Source of the DNA: Agromyces mangrovi
GTDB lineage: Bacteria > Actinomycetota > Actinomycetes > Actinomycetales > Microbacteriaceae
Assembly: GCF_030296695.1 (NCBI RefSeq)
Contig: NZ_AP027737.1
Location: forward strand, 1,550,001 to 1,614,000
DNA: 64,000 nt
Direction of reading: 5' to 3'
This document shows, piece by piece, positions 26,341 to 34,979 of this stretch. The notes beneath the pieces were generated by a model, which was given only the letters and a program-made list of their open reading frames with translations, searched no databases and was not told where the DNA came from. The translations under genes were made by a program, and so were the position numbers. Each line of letters begins with the position of its first letter. The stretch's first letter is position 1.

Positions 26341-26380
26341 TTCGGCACGTCGAACTCGTGTCGGCACGTCGAGTTCGACG
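26341..26380. repeat. Palindromic intergenic repeat, copy A
   Basis: GTCGAACTCG (26349-26358) pairs with CGAGTTCGAC (26370-26379) around TGTCGGCACGT. The unit TCGGCACG-YCGAGTTCGACG is shared with a second cluster near 45170. It lies in a 296-bp gene-free gap (26224-26519) that otherwise holds only the terminator hairpin of the betaine-binding protein gene. Confidence 0.5.
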
Positions 26381-26434
26381 GGCCCGGCCGATTTCGACGG
26401 GCCGGCGCGCCGGAGGTGGACGGGCCCGGACGCA

Positions 26435-26472
26435 CGGATGCCGCGGGCAGCACTCGCCGCCCGCGGCATCCG
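26435..26472 (-). terminator. Terminator hairpin after the betaine-binding protein gene
   Basis: A perfect 14-bp stem, CGGATGCCGCGGGC with GCCCGCGGCATCCG, with a 10-nt loop, 48 nt past the stop codon at 26520. There is no U-run. Confidence 0.6.
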
Positions 26473-26519
26473 ATCAGGTGGTTCCGGGGCGCTCACGCGC
26501 CGTCCGGGTCAGCCGAGAC

Positions 26520-27419
26520 TCACTGGGTGAGCGAGTCGACCCACTCCTGGTTGTCGGCGATCCACTCGGCCACGATGGGCTGGTAGTCGTCGGTGTCGTT
26601 CTCGTTGAACATCACGTTCTCGAGCGAGTACAGCAGCTCGCTGTCCATCTGGAAGTTCGAGAACCACTCGGCGACCTCGGGGAACTCGTCCTCGAACGAC
26701 GACTTCGCGTAGGTGTGGATGCCCTCGGCGGTGCCCAGGGTGCCCTCGGGGTCCTCGAGGTCCTTGATCGGGAACGCGTCGTAGGCCCAGTGCGGACGCC
26801 ACAGGGTGACGATGACGTTCTCGCCCGCGTCGGTGGCCGCGGTCAGCTCGGCGAGCATGGCCGGGGTCGACGACGTGAGGAACTCCATGTCCTCGAGGCC
26901 GTAGGTCGGGATGACCGAGTCCTCGACGGCGCCGGTGAGGCCGGCGCCCGGCTCGATGCCGACGATGCGGTCGCCGAACGCGTCGGCGTTGTCGGCGAGG
27001 TCGGCGAGCGAGTCGATCGGGGCGTCCTCGTTCACCGCGATGGTGAGGGCGGCCTCCTCGTTCCAGGCTCCGAGGTCGACGATGTCGTCGCCGTACTCCT
27101 CGATGTACGAGGCGTGGGTCTGCGGCAGCCAGACGTCGAAGGTCGCGTCGTAGTCGCCGGTCGACAGGCCCGAGAACACGGGAGCCACGTCGGCGTACTC
27201 GAGGGTGACGTCGTAGCCCTGCTCGGTCAGGATCGCGTTCCAGAGCTCGCTGGCCGCGATGCCCTCGTCCCAGCCGTTGAAGACGGCGATGGTGATCTCC
27301 TGCGAAGCGGCGTCGCTGTCGCCGCTGTCGGCGGTGTCGCCGTCCGAGGCGCAGCCGGCGAGCACGAGGCTCGCGGCGGCACCGAGGGCGAGCGCGCCGG
27401 TGAGGTGTCGCTTGTTCAT
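26520..27419 (-). CDS. proX: Glycine betaine/choline-type ABC transporter substrate-binding lipoprotein
   Basis: A 299-residue lipoprotein of the OpuAC family: signal peptide with LVLAGC, then ITIAVFNGWDEGIAASELWNAI, VWLPQTHASYIEEYG and VTLWRPHWAYDAFPIKDLEDP. The tryptophans of these segments form the aromatic cage for quaternary amines. It captures an osmolyte outside the cell for the permease encoded upstream. ATG 27419 follows GGAAAGGAACACC. The order ATPase, permease, binding protein on one strand shows a complete importer. Confidence 0.93.
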   Translation of the reverse strand: MNKRHLTGALALGAAASLVLAGCASDGDTADSGDSDAASQEITIAVFNGWDEGIAASELWNAILTEQGYDVTLEYADVAPVFSGLSTGDYDATFDVWLPQTHASYIEEYGDDIVDLGAWNEEAALTIAVNEDAPIDSLADLADNADAFGDRIVGIEPGAGLTGAVEDSVIPTYGLEDMEFLTSSTPAMLAELTAATDAGENVIVTLWRPHWAYDAFPIKDLEDPEGTLGTAEGIHTYAKSSFEDEFPEVAEWFSNFQMDSELLYSLENVMFNENDTDDYQPIVAEWIADNQEWVDSLTQ

Positions 27420-27498
27420 GGTGTTCCTTTCCTCCCGCGTGCTGTGTGTCGCGGGTGTTGGGGATCCGCACGGGTGTGCGCGGATGACTGGGGGTGGG

Positions 27499-28398
27499 TC
27501 AGGCGGCGGGCGCCGGCTCCGCGGTGGGCGCCGGCTCGGAGGCATCCGCCTTCGCCTTCTTCGGGCGCTTGCGCAGCCCGCCGCCGAACGCGCCGGTGAT
27601 GCGGTCGAGGATGACCGCGAGGATCACGACCGACAGACCGGCCTCGAAGCCGAGCGCGACGTCGATGCGGTTCAGGCTCGCCACGACGTCGCCGCCGAGG
27701 CCGCCCGCGCCGACCATGCCCGCGATGACGACCATCGAGAGCGAGAGCATGATGACCTGGTTGACGCCCGCCATGATCGAGGGCATCGCCAGCGGCAGCT
27801 GGATCTGGCGCAGGATGCGGCCGGGGGACGAGCCGAACGCCTGGCCGGCCTCGACGACCTCCTTGTCGACGCCGCGGATGCCGAGCTCGGTGAGCCGGAC
27901 GCCGGGGGCCATCGCGAACACGATGGTCGCGACGATGCCGGGCACGACGCCGACGCGGAACAGGATGAGCGCGGGGATCAGGTAGACGAAGGCGGGCATC
28001 GTCTGCATGAAGTCGAGGATCGGCTTGATGATCTTGGACGCGAGGTCGCTGCGCGCGGCCAGGATGCCGACGGGGATCGCGATGACGACCGCGATGGTCG
28101 ACGCGACGAGCACGAGCGCCAGGGTGTCCATGGCGTTCGCCCACTGGTCGACGCCGAGGATCACGAGGAGGCCCACGGCCGAGCCGACCGCGAGCTTCCA
28201 GCCGCGCGCCCACCAGGCGAGCGCCGCGACGAGCACGATGATCACCCAGAACGGCGGGGTGGAGAGCACCCAGTCGACGCCGTCGTAGAAGCCGAGGAAC
28301 ACGGCGCGCACCACGGCGAAGAAGCCGGAGAGCACGTCGGTCAGCACGTCGATGAAGTCCTCGACCCACTGGCCGAGGGGCAGGCGGAACTCGTTCAT
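27499..28398 (-). CDS. proW: Glycine betaine/proline-type ABC transporter permease
   Basis: A 299-residue membrane protein. The permease core has IVIAIPVGILAARSD, ILDFMQTMPAFVYLIPALILF and EAGQAFGSSPGRILRQIQLPLAMPSIMAG, the EAA loop that contacts the ATPase. An amphipathic N-terminus (LPLGQWVEDFIDVL) matches ProW proteins. The charged C-terminal tail is Ala/Pro/Glu-rich. Its ATG overlaps the ATPase stop (ATGA), so both are translated together; the binding-protein gene follows 79 nt later. Confidence 0.94.
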   Translation of the reverse strand: MNEFRLPLGQWVEDFIDVLTDVLSGFFAVVRAVFLGFYDGVDWVLSTPPFWVIIVLVAALAWWARGWKLAVGSAVGLLVILGVDQWANAMDTLALVLVASTIAVVIAIPVGILAARSDLASKIIKPILDFMQTMPAFVYLIPALILFRVGVVPGIVATIVFAMAPGVRLTELGIRGVDKEVVEAGQAFGSSPGRILRQIQLPLAMPSIMAGVNQVIMLSLSMVVIAGMVGAGGLGGDVVASLNRIDVALGFEAGLSVVILAVILDRITGAFGGGLRKRPKKAKADASEPAPTAEPAPAA

Positions 28399-29795
28399 GC
28401 GCGGCTCCTCTCGGTCGCGACGGGCGCTTCGTCGGCGGCCTCCGGGGCGGTGGCGTCGGCGACAGCGACGGATGCCTCGGGCTCGCCGTCGGCCGTCGCG
28501 TGCAGCGTCTCGGTGAGCACGTCGATCGGGATCGTCGTGTGCGGCAGCTCGATCACGGGCTGCCCGCCGGTGTCGGTCGAGACGTTGCCGAGCGCGGCGA
28601 GGAGCGTCACGCGCGGCACGACGCCGACGAGGCGCTGCTGGTCGTCGACCACGGCGATCGGCAGGTCGGACTCGACCGACGTGCCGAGCAGGTCGGAGAG
28701 CAGTTCGTCGGGGCCGACGACCGGGTAGTCGTCGCGGATCGCCGAGTCGAGGCTGTGCACGCCGTCGCGCACGAGCTTCAGCACCTCGCGGTCGCGCACG
28801 ATGCCGAGCAGGCGCCGGCCGCCGCCGACCACGTAGACCACCGAGGTCTGCAGGTCGCGCATGATGCGCAGGGCGTGGCGCGGGCCGGCCGACGCGCTCA
28901 TGACGGCGCGGGCTTTCTCCATGACGTTCGACGCCGTGAGCACGCGGGCGCGGTCGACGTCCTGCACGAACTGGGCCACGTAGTCGTCGGCCGGGTCGGT
29001 GAGGATCTCCTCGGCGGTGCCGAGCTGCACGATGCGGCCGTCGCGCATGACCGCGATGCGGTCGCCCAGGAACATCGCCTCGTTGAGGTCGTGCGTGATG
29101 AAGACGATGGTCTTGCCGAGCTCCTGCTGCAGCTCGACGAGCTGCTCCTGCATCTCGCGGCGGATGAGCGGGTCGAGCGCCGAGAACGCCTCGTCCATGA
29201 GGAGGATGTCGGTGTCGGCCGCGAGCGCGCGGGCGAGGCCGACGCGCTGCTTCATGCCGCCCGAGAGCTCGTCGGGGAGCTTGTCCTCCCAGCCGGCGAG
29301 GCCGACGCGCTCGAGCACGGTGCGGGCGCGCTGGGTGCGCTCGGCGAGCGGCACGCCCTGCACCTCGAGCGCGTAGGCGGCGTTGTCGAGCACGGTGCGG
29401 TGCGGCAGCAGCGCGAAGTGCTGGAACACCATCGAGATGCGGCGGCGACGCACGTCGCGCAGGCGCTTCGGCGAGATGCCGCTGATGCGCTCCCCCGCCA
29501 CGGTGATGCTGCCGCTGGTGGGCTCGAGCAGCCCGTTGAGCGTGCGGATGAGCGTGGACTTGCCGGAGCCGGAGAGCCCCATGACCACGAAGATCTCGCC
29601 GCGCCGCACGTCGAAGTCGGCGTCGATCACGGCGGCGGTGCCGAGGCCGGCGAGCTCGTCGCGGGTCGCCCCGTCGCGCAGGCGCTGGACGGCCTCGCCG
29701 GGGCGGCGGCCGAAGAACTTGAAGAGGTTGCGGACCTCGAGTGCGGGCGACTCGTCGGTCGGGATGGGGGCGTTCGGTGCAGGGGGTTGCGTCAC
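28395..29795 (-). CDS. proV: Glycine betaine/proline-type ABC transporter ATPase with CBS domains
   Basis: A 466-residue ATPase. Walker A is GLSGSGKST, the signature LSGGMKQRVGLARALA, Walker B DILLMDEAFSALDP and the switch THDLNEA. The insertion between residues 25 and 60 (FGRRPGEAVQRLRDG) is typical of ProV/OpuAA. Two CBS motifs follow (about 290-420) and in relatives sense ionic strength or a nucleotide. GTG 29795 gives the expected N-terminus but lacks a good ribosome-binding site. The leader is long, about 260 nt. Osmotic control is inferred from the family. Confidence 0.94.
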   Translation of the reverse strand: MTQPPAPNAPIPTDESPALEVRNLFKFFGRRPGEAVQRLRDGATRDELAGLGTAAVIDADFDVRRGEIFVVMGLSGSGKSTLIRTLNGLLEPTSGSITVAGERISGISPKRLRDVRRRRISMVFQHFALLPHRTVLDNAAYALEVQGVPLAERTQRARTVLERVGLAGWEDKLPDELSGGMKQRVGLARALAADTDILLMDEAFSALDPLIRREMQEQLVELQQELGKTIVFITHDLNEAMFLGDRIAVMRDGRIVQLGTAEEILTDPADDYVAQFVQDVDRARVLTASNVMEKARAVMSASAGPRHALRIMRDLQTSVVYVVGGGRRLLGIVRDREVLKLVRDGVHSLDSAIRDDYPVVGPDELLSDLLGTSVESDLPIAVVDDQQRLVGVVPRVTLLAALGNVSTDTGGQPVIELPHTTIPIDVLTETLHATADGEPEASVAVADATAPEAADEAPVATERSRA

Positions 29796-30171
29796 GTGTG
29801 CGTCTCCGTGCGCGCCCCGCCGCCGGTGGTGCTCGTCGGCTCGAGGGCACGCGTCATTGCTTGCGCCCGGGGTCGGCGGCGTGCGCGACATCCGACTCCA
29901 GCGAGAGGAACGCAGACCTGTGCTCCGAGATGCTCGCGAGTCATCCGATGTCGCGGCCCGCGACCATCGGGGGCGCGGAACGCTGCTCGACCTCGTCCCC
30001 TGCGCTCTCGCGCGTGGTCCGTGGGCTGGGCGGGTGGCCCCGGAGGGCCGCACCAACCCTAGCGATCACGCTGACGAGGGCAAGTCGGATGCCCCCTCAG
30101 GCGGCCGCTCTCGTCCTCCTGCGCGCGCACCGGCCCGGCGGCATCCCCAGCAGCATGCGGATCGTGGGTCG
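29796..30171 (-). other. Gene-free stretch: long leader and -10 of the betaine transporter operon
   Basis: This 376-bp stretch holds no gene I can support on either strand. On the minus strand TAGGGT (30056-30061) is a candidate -10, which would give proV a leader of about 255 nt. Within it CCGATG-T-CGCG / CGCG-AC-CATCGG (about 29946-29970) can fold into a hairpin. I do not recognise a known riboswitch. Confidence 0.35.
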
Positions 30172-30591
30172 TTACGGTTTCGTTACCTGCTCGGGCGTGC
30201 CGGAGGCCCGCGCGGTGCACTCGGCGCACAGCCCGAAGACGTCGACGACGTGCGCCGCCTCGGTGAACCCGTGCTGGGCGGCGACCTGCTTGGCCCACTG
30301 CTCGACCTCGTCGGCGGCGATCTCGACCGTGCGCCCGCACGACCGGCAGATGAGGTGGTGGTGATGGCCCGTCGTCGTGCACGCGCGGTACAGCGCCTCG
30401 CCCTCGGGCGACTGCAGCGAGTCGGCGTCGCCGGTCGTGGCGAGGTCGGCGAGCGCGCGGTAGACGGTCGCGAGCCCGATGGGCGACCCGCTGTCGTGCA
30501 GGCTCGCGTGCAGCGCCTGCGCGCTGATGAAGCCGTCGGTGCGGTCGAGCGCCTCGCGCACCGCCTCGCGCTGCCAGGTCTGCCGCTTCAT
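30172..30591 (-). CDS. zur: Fur family regulator, probable zinc uptake regulator Zur
   Basis: A 139-residue Fur-fold repressor. The winged helix covers QREAVREALDRTDGFISAQALHASL and SPIGLATVYRALADLATTGDAD; HHHHLICRSCGRTVEI and the final CAEC carry the metal sites, with CxxC pairs for structural zinc. It is the last gene of the zinc-importer operon, overlapping the second permease by 4 nt. A Zur-type palindrome covers the operon promoter, which makes Zur more likely than Fur and gives a feedback loop. Confidence 0.9.
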   Translation of the reverse strand: MKRQTWQREAVREALDRTDGFISAQALHASLHDSGSPIGLATVYRALADLATTGDADSLQSPEGEALYRACTTTGHHHHLICRSCGRTVEIAADEVEQWAKQVAAQHGFTEAAHVVDVFGLCAECTARASGTPEQVTKP

Positions 30592-31430
30592 CGTGCGATC
30601 GCCTCCTCCGCGGTCTCGACGGGCACGTGCAGCGAGCGCGGGTGCACGCGTCGCACGCCGTGGGCCGCGAGCGCGAGCAGGAAGAACCCGCAGGCGACCA
30701 GGGCGATCGCCGGCCCCGCCGCGAGACCGAACTCGCGCGAGATCACGAGGCCCGCCACGCCCGACGCGGCGCCGATGAGCGGCGCGACGAGCACGATCCA
30801 GCCCACGGTCGGCATCAGCAGCCGGGCCGCAGCCGCGGGCGCCGCGATCAGCGCGATCGCGAGGATCGCCCCGACCGCGGGCAGCGACGACACGACCGCC
30901 GCGGCGACGAGGGCGAGGGCGAGGGTCTCCATGGGCCATCCACGGTACCCGGCGCTCCGGTACCCCTGCGGGTCGAACGTCGAGAAGAGCAGCTCCTTGC
31001 CGAACGCGGCGAACGCGGCGACGACCACCACGAGCACGCCGCCGGAGACGAGCAGGTCGGCCTCGGTGACGGTGAGGATCGACCCGATGAGGAACGACTC
31101 GGCGCGGATCGGCAGGTCGGGCAGCAGCGCCTGCAGCAGCGCGCCGAGCGCGAACCCGCCCGTCAGCACGATGCCCGCCGCCACCTGCGCGCCCTGCGAG
31201 CGGACCCGCGACACGAGCAGCATGACGCCGACGAGCACGACGGATGCCACGGCCGCGCCGATCGGCACCGCGACGCCGAGCGCGGCGGCCGCCACGGCGC
31301 CGGGGAAGGTGCCGTGCGTGAGGGCCTGGGCGAAGAACACGCGCTTGCGCAGCACGACGAGCGAGCCGACGAGACCGGAGACCGCGCCGATGACCACGAC
31401 CGCCACGAGCGCGCGTTCGAAGTAGCTCAT
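30588..31430 (-). CDS. Metal ABC transporter permease (zinc/manganese type), second copy
   Basis: A 280-residue membrane protein with about nine helices of the ABC-3 (ZnuB) family: [15 protein letters not shown] is the conserved periplasmic-loop region, and [22 protein letters not shown] the later core. It overlaps the first permease gene and zur by 4 nt each (ATGA). The two permeases are not identical and could form a heterodimer with the single ATPase, as in other zinc or manganese importers. Confidence 0.9.
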   Translation of the reverse strand: MSYFERALVAVVVIGAVSGLVGSLVVLRKRVFFAQALTHGTFPGAVAAAALGVAVPIGAAVASVVLVGVMLLVSRVRSQGAQVAAGIVLTGGFALGALLQALLPDLPIRAESFLIGSILTVTEADLLVSGGVLVVVVAAFAAFGKELLFSTFDPQGYRSAGYRGWPMETLALALVAAAVVSSLPAVGAILAIALIAAPAAAARLLMPTVGWIVLVAPLIGAASGVAGLVISREFGLAAGPAIALVACGFFLLALAAHGVRRVHPRSLHVPVETAEEAIAR

Positions 31431-32347
31431 GCGACCACTCCCCCGGCATCCGCCACCGCTTCGCGCCTGGCGCGACCGGCCGCCGATCGGCGGATCGCCC
31501 GCACCCGGTCGACGAGCAGCCGAGTCGCGAGCACGAGCGCGTACCCGGCGACGAACACCGCGACCACGGTGGACCCGCCGGGCAGGTCGACGCCCGCGCC
31601 GACCGACACGCCGAACCCGATCGACAGGCCGAGCCACGACGCGAGCGCCGCGTACAGCCCGGCGATGGGGAACAGGGCGAGCAGGCTCGTGGTCACCAGG
31701 CGCGCGACGGCGCCGGGCACGATGAGCACGGCGAGCACGAGCAGGCTGCCGACGGTGCTCGAGGCGGCGACCACCACCAGCGCGATCGCCACGTTCAGCA
31801 CGAGGTCGGTCGCGAGCGGCTTGACGCCCGCCGCCTCGCTGCCGACCGGGTCGAACGCGCGGAACAGCTGCCGGGACCGGGTGCCCCACGCGAGCGCCAG
31901 CGCGATCGCGCAGACTGCGAGCAGCAGCGGGATCGTCTCTGCATCGATCGTGAGCAGTCGCCCGAACAGCAGCGTCTCGAGCTGGCCGGCGAAGTCGGAG
32001 CCGCCCGAGACGACGAGCACGCCGATGCTGAACGCGCCGGTCAGCACGATGGCGATGGCCGAATCGGATGCCACGCCGGCACGCGACACCAGGGTGAGCA
32101 CGACCGCCGCGATCACCGCCGCGATCGTCGCACCGATCACGAGTCCCGGTTCGCCGCCCGCGACGAACCCGATCGCGAGCCCGGGGAAGACGGCGTGGGT
32201 GAGACCGTCGCTGATGAACTCGAGCCCGCGCAGGTTGACCAGCACGCCGATCAGGCCCGCGACGAGCGCCAGCGCCAGCATCGCGACGAGCGCCCGCGAC
32301 ATGAAGGGGAGTGCGTATGCCCCGAAGAGCATCTGGTCGATGCTCAT
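31427..32347 (-). CDS. znuB: Metal ABC transporter permease (zinc type), first copy
   Basis: A 306-residue ABC-3 permease: [21 protein letters not shown] is the conserved core, and [21 protein letters not shown] the second signature. About nine helices. It starts 34 nt after the ATPase gene and overlaps the second permease by 4 nt. Substrate assignment to zinc rests on the binding protein with its His-rich loop, the Zur box and zur itself. Confidence 0.9.
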   Translation of the reverse strand: MSIDQMLFGAYALPFMSRALVAMLALALVAGLIGVLVNLRGLEFISDGLTHAVFPGLAIGFVAGGEPGLVIGATIAAVIAAVVLTLVSRAGVASDSAIAIVLTGAFSIGVLVVSGGSDFAGQLETLLFGRLLTIDAETIPLLLAVCAIALALAWGTRSRQLFRAFDPVGSEAAGVKPLATDLVLNVAIALVVVAASSTVGSLLVLAVLIVPGAVARLVTTSLLALFPIAGLYAALASWLGLSIGFGVSVGAGVDLPGGSTVVAVFVAGYALVLATRLLVDRVRAIRRSAAGRARREAVADAGGVVA

Positions 32348-32381
32348 CGCCCACTCCCCCGCCGCGAGCCGTCGCTCGAGG

Positions 32382-33125
32382 TCACTGGCGCCCCTCGTGG
32401 TCGGGCACGACCAGCGTGTGCTCGTCGACCTCGACGCCCACGTCGCCGAAGCACCGCTGCACGGTATCGAGCGTGAGCGTCTCCTCCACGGGCCCGCACG
32501 CCAGTTGCGTGTGGTTGAGGAAGAGCGCCGTGTCGCACGTCTCGCGCGCCAGGTCGAGATCGTGGGTCGAGAGGATCACCGCGATTCCGCGGGACTTCAG
32601 GTCGTGCACGGTACGGAGCAGCGCCTCGCGGTTGGGCTGGTCGAGCCCGTTGAACGGCTCGTCGAGCAGCAGCAGTCCCGGCTCCGACGCGAGCGCCCGT
32701 GCGAGCAGTCCGCGCTGGCGCTGGCCGCCCGAGAGGTCGCCGAACCGGGTGCCTGCGCGATCCGCGAGGCCGACCGCGTCGAGCGCTGCGGCGACGGCCG
32801 CGCGATCGCGCCCGCCGGGCATCCGGAGCCAGCCCATCGAGCGGTACCGCCCCTGCATCACGACCTGCCGGAGCGTGATCGGGAACTCGGGGTCGAGCTC
32901 GGCGGTCTGCGGCAGGGAGGCGACGGATGCCGCGAGCTGCATGCGTCCGCTCGTGAACGGAACCAGGCCGAGCACGCCCTTCAGCACGGTCGACTTTCCC
33001 GCGCCGTTCGGGCCGATGAGCGCGACCGCCTCACCCGGGGCGACATCGATCGTGACGCCCTGCACCCCGACCGTGCCGCCGTAGGCGAAGGCGGCCCGGT
33101 CGAGGCGAAGTACGGGAGCGCTCAT
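32382..33125 (-). CDS. znuC: Zinc ABC transporter ATPase
   Basis: A 247-residue ATPase: Walker [10 protein letters not shown], signature [16 protein letters not shown], Walker [14 protein letters not shown] and switch STHDLDLA. It powers the two adjacent permeases. It starts 4 nt after the binding-protein stop codon, so translation is closely linked. The C-terminal 40 residues, ending VVPDHEGRQ, are not shared by all relatives. Confidence 0.92.
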   Translation of the reverse strand: MSAPVLRLDRAAFAYGGTVGVQGVTIDVAPGEAVALIGPNGAGKSTVLKGVLGLVPFTSGRMQLAASVASLPQTAELDPEFPITLRQVVMQGRYRSMGWLRMPGGRDRAAVAAALDAVGLADRAGTRFGDLSGGQRQRGLLARALASEPGLLLLDEPFNGLDQPNREALLRTVHDLKSRGIAVILSTHDLDLARETCDTALFLNHTQLACGPVEETLTLDTVQRCFGDVGVEVDEHTLVVPDHEGRQ

Positions 33126-33129
33126 GCGC

Positions 33130-34239
33130 TCATCCTTGCAGGGTCGACGGCACCTCGGTCGGCTCGACGCCCCACGAGGCCACGATGAGTCGCACGTTGT
33201 GCACCTGGCTGCCGATGTAGGTCTCGCCGTCGCTGCCCGCGACACCGAGGGAGTCGCCGTACAGCGCGTCCTCGCCCGAGTAGACCTCGACGCCCGCCTC
33301 GCGCGCGATCGTCTCGGCAGCGTCGGGAGCGATCGACTGCTCGGAGAAGACGGCCTGCACGCCCGTGTCCTCGATCGCGTGGATCAGCTCGTCGAGCTCG
33401 GCGGCGCTCGGCTCGGCGTTGTCGTCGAAGCCCGGGATGACGCTGCCGACGTACGTGATGTCGTAGGCGTCGACGAAGTAGGTGAACGCGTCGTGGTTGG
33501 TCACGAGCAGGCGCTCGTCGGCGGGCACGGCGTCGACGTTCTCGTGGATCCACGCGTCGAGCGCGTCGAGCTCGGCCAGGTAGTCGGCCTCGGCCGTCTC
33601 GAGGGCACCGGCGTCGATGCCGTCGACGTCGGCCAGGCCCGCCGCGATGTTCTCGACCATCTGCGCGGCACGTGCCGGGTCGGTCCAGATGTGCGGGTTG
33701 CCCTCCTCGTGGGCGTGCTCGTCCTCCGAGTGCTCGTCCTCGGCGTGGTCGTCCTCCGAGTGCTCGTCCTCGGAGTGCTCCTCCTCCGAGTGCTCCTCCT
33801 CGGCGTGGTCGTCCTCCGAGTGCTCGTCCTCGGAGTGCTCCTCTTCGGCGTGCTCGTCGGCGTGGTCGTCGCCGCCCTCGAGCAGCTCGACGCCGGTGCT
33901 CGCGTCGATCACGACGCCATCGAAGCCCGAGGCGTCGATCGCGTCGTCGAGCCACGCCTCGAGGCCGGCGCCGTTGATCACGAGCGCGTCCGCGTTCGTC
34001 AGCGCGAGCAGCTGGGCCGCCGACGGGTCGAAGTCGTGCGCGCTCTGGTTCGCGCTGACCAGCGCCGTGAGTGCGACCTGCTCCCCCGCGAGCTCGCGGG
34101 TGAAGTCGGCGACCTGGGTGGTCGTCGCGACCACGTTCGGGCCGTCGCTCCCGCCGGCGGTGCCGGTGGCCGAGCAGCCGGTGAGGACGAGGGCGCCCGC
34201 TGCGAGCGCGGCGAAGGAGATGGGCGTGACGGATCGCAT
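33130..34239 (-). CDS. znuA: Zinc ABC transporter substrate-binding lipoprotein with His/acidic loop
   Basis: A 369-residue cluster A-1 binding protein. The signal peptide ends in LVLTGC. A first binding histidine is in SANQSAHDFDPS, a second in GNPHIWTDP, a third in VTNHDAFTYF, with an Asp/Glu further on, as in ZnuA. Between the first two is a loop of about 50 residues made almost only of H, E, D, S and A. Such loops are typical of zinc carriers and may trap or sense zinc. The loop is encoded by a 60-bp tandem duplication. ATG 34239 lies 7 nt from the -10, so the mRNA is leaderless. Confidence 0.94.
   Translation of the reverse strand: MRSVTPISFAALAAGALVLTGCSATGTAGGSDGPNVVATTTQVADFTRELAGEQVALTALVSANQSAHDFDPSAAQLLALTNADALVINGAGLEAWLDDAIDASGFDGVVIDASTGVELLEGGDDHADEHAEEEHSEDEHSEDDHAEEEHSEEEHSEDEHSEDDHAEDEHSEDEHAHEEGNPHIWTDPARAAQMVENIAAGLADVDGIDAGALETAEADYLAELDALDAWIHENVDAVPADERLLVTNHDAFTYFVDAYDITYVGSVIPGFDDNAEPSAAELDELIHAIEDTGVQAVFSEQSIAPDAAETIAREAGVEVYSGEDALYGDSLGVAGSDGETYIGSQVHNVRLIVASWGVEPTEVPSTLQG
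33721..33840. repeat. 60-bp tandem duplication in znuA (two near-identical copies)
   Basis: Bases 33721-33780 and 33781-33840 match except at two positions. Each copy is itself built of smaller GAGTGCTCGTCCTC-like units. They encode the His/Glu/Asp-rich loop of the zinc-binding protein, 20 residues per copy, and change in copy number would keep the frame. Confidence 0.85.
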
Positions 34240-34246
34240 GACAGTG

Positions 34247-34275
34247 AGCGTAGGCTTATTGATAATGATTGTCAA
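34247..34275 (-). promoter_or_regulatory. Promoter of the zinc-importer operon covered by a Zur box
   Basis: On the minus strand TTGACA (34270-34275) and TACGCT (34247-34252) are separated by 17 nt: a near-ideal promoter, with the ATG 7 nt after the -10. The palindrome TTGATAATGATTGTCAA (34259-34275) resembles Zur boxes and covers the -35 and half of the spacer. Zinc-loaded Zur would block polymerase directly. Confidence 0.82.
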
Positions 34276-34337
34276 AATCATGCGTGCGTGCCGATCCGGG
34301 CATGCATGTCCGTTCCGTCGACGAGGAGTGACACATT

Positions 34338-34958
34338 GTGGAACGTTCTGGCGTGTCGCCGTCGAGGCGTGCGAGAGTGAATGACGTGGATACGACGACG
34401 ACCACTCCGCTGACGTTGCATCCGTTCACCGTTTCCGAGGCGCGTCGCGTGCTGGCCGGAGACCGGGCACCGGGCGAGGGGTGGGAAGGCGGGTACGCCT
34501 TCGCCGACGAGATCGACCTCGTCCGCACGTTCCTCGAGATCGTCGAGACCGAGGGCGACCCCGCCCCGTTCGGGCCCTACCTGCTGCGCCGCAACGGCTC
34601 CGGCGCCGCGATCGGCGCGGTCATCTTCTACGGTCCGCCCGACGCGACCGGCACGGTCGAATTCGCGTTCGCACTCGTCCCCGCCGTCCGCGGGCAGGGC
34701 CTGGCGGTCGAGGCCGTGCAGCTCGCGCTCGGCGTCGCCGCAGCGAACGGAGCGGCCCGCGCACGCGCCGACGCGGAGGCCGCCAACGTGCCCGCCACCC
34801 GCGCGATGCGCGCCGCCGGCATGCACGAGATCGCGCGCGACGCGACCATGCGCCGCTACGAACGTCACCTCCCGACCACGGGCCAGCTCCAGGCGATCGT
34901 GATCGACCGCCCCGGCACGGAGCCGGCCGCCGGGCACCCCGAGCGACCCGCCGAGTAG
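34338..34958 (+). CDS. GNAT family N-acetyltransferase
   Basis: A 206-residue acetyltransferase of the RimJ/RimL-like group: VEFAFALVPAVRGQGLAVEAVQLAL carries the acetyl-CoA loop (RGQGLA), followed by NVPATRAMRAAGMHEIARD. It moves an acetyl group to an unknown amine. GTG 34338 has GAGGAG 9 nt upstream. It is divergent from the zinc operon across 98 bp, so the Zur box could affect it too, though it lies well upstream. Confidence 0.85.
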   Translation: MERSGVSPSRRARVNDVDTTTTTPLTLHPFTVSEARRVLAGDRAPGEGWEGGYAFADEIDLVRTFLEIVETEGDPAPFGPYLLRRNGSGAAIGAVIFYGPPDATGTVEFAFALVPAVRGQGLAVEAVQLALGVAAANGAARARADAEAANVPATRAMRAAGMHEIARDATMRRYERHLPTTGQLQAIVIDRPGTEPAAGHPERPAE

Positions 34959-34979
34959 GGGAGCTGCACGGAGCCGCGG

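Noticed and set aside
33721..33870. Repeated short units that could be taken for a CRISPR-like array.
   Set aside because: The units are in frame inside znuA and encode its metal-binding loop; there are no unique spacers and no cas genes.
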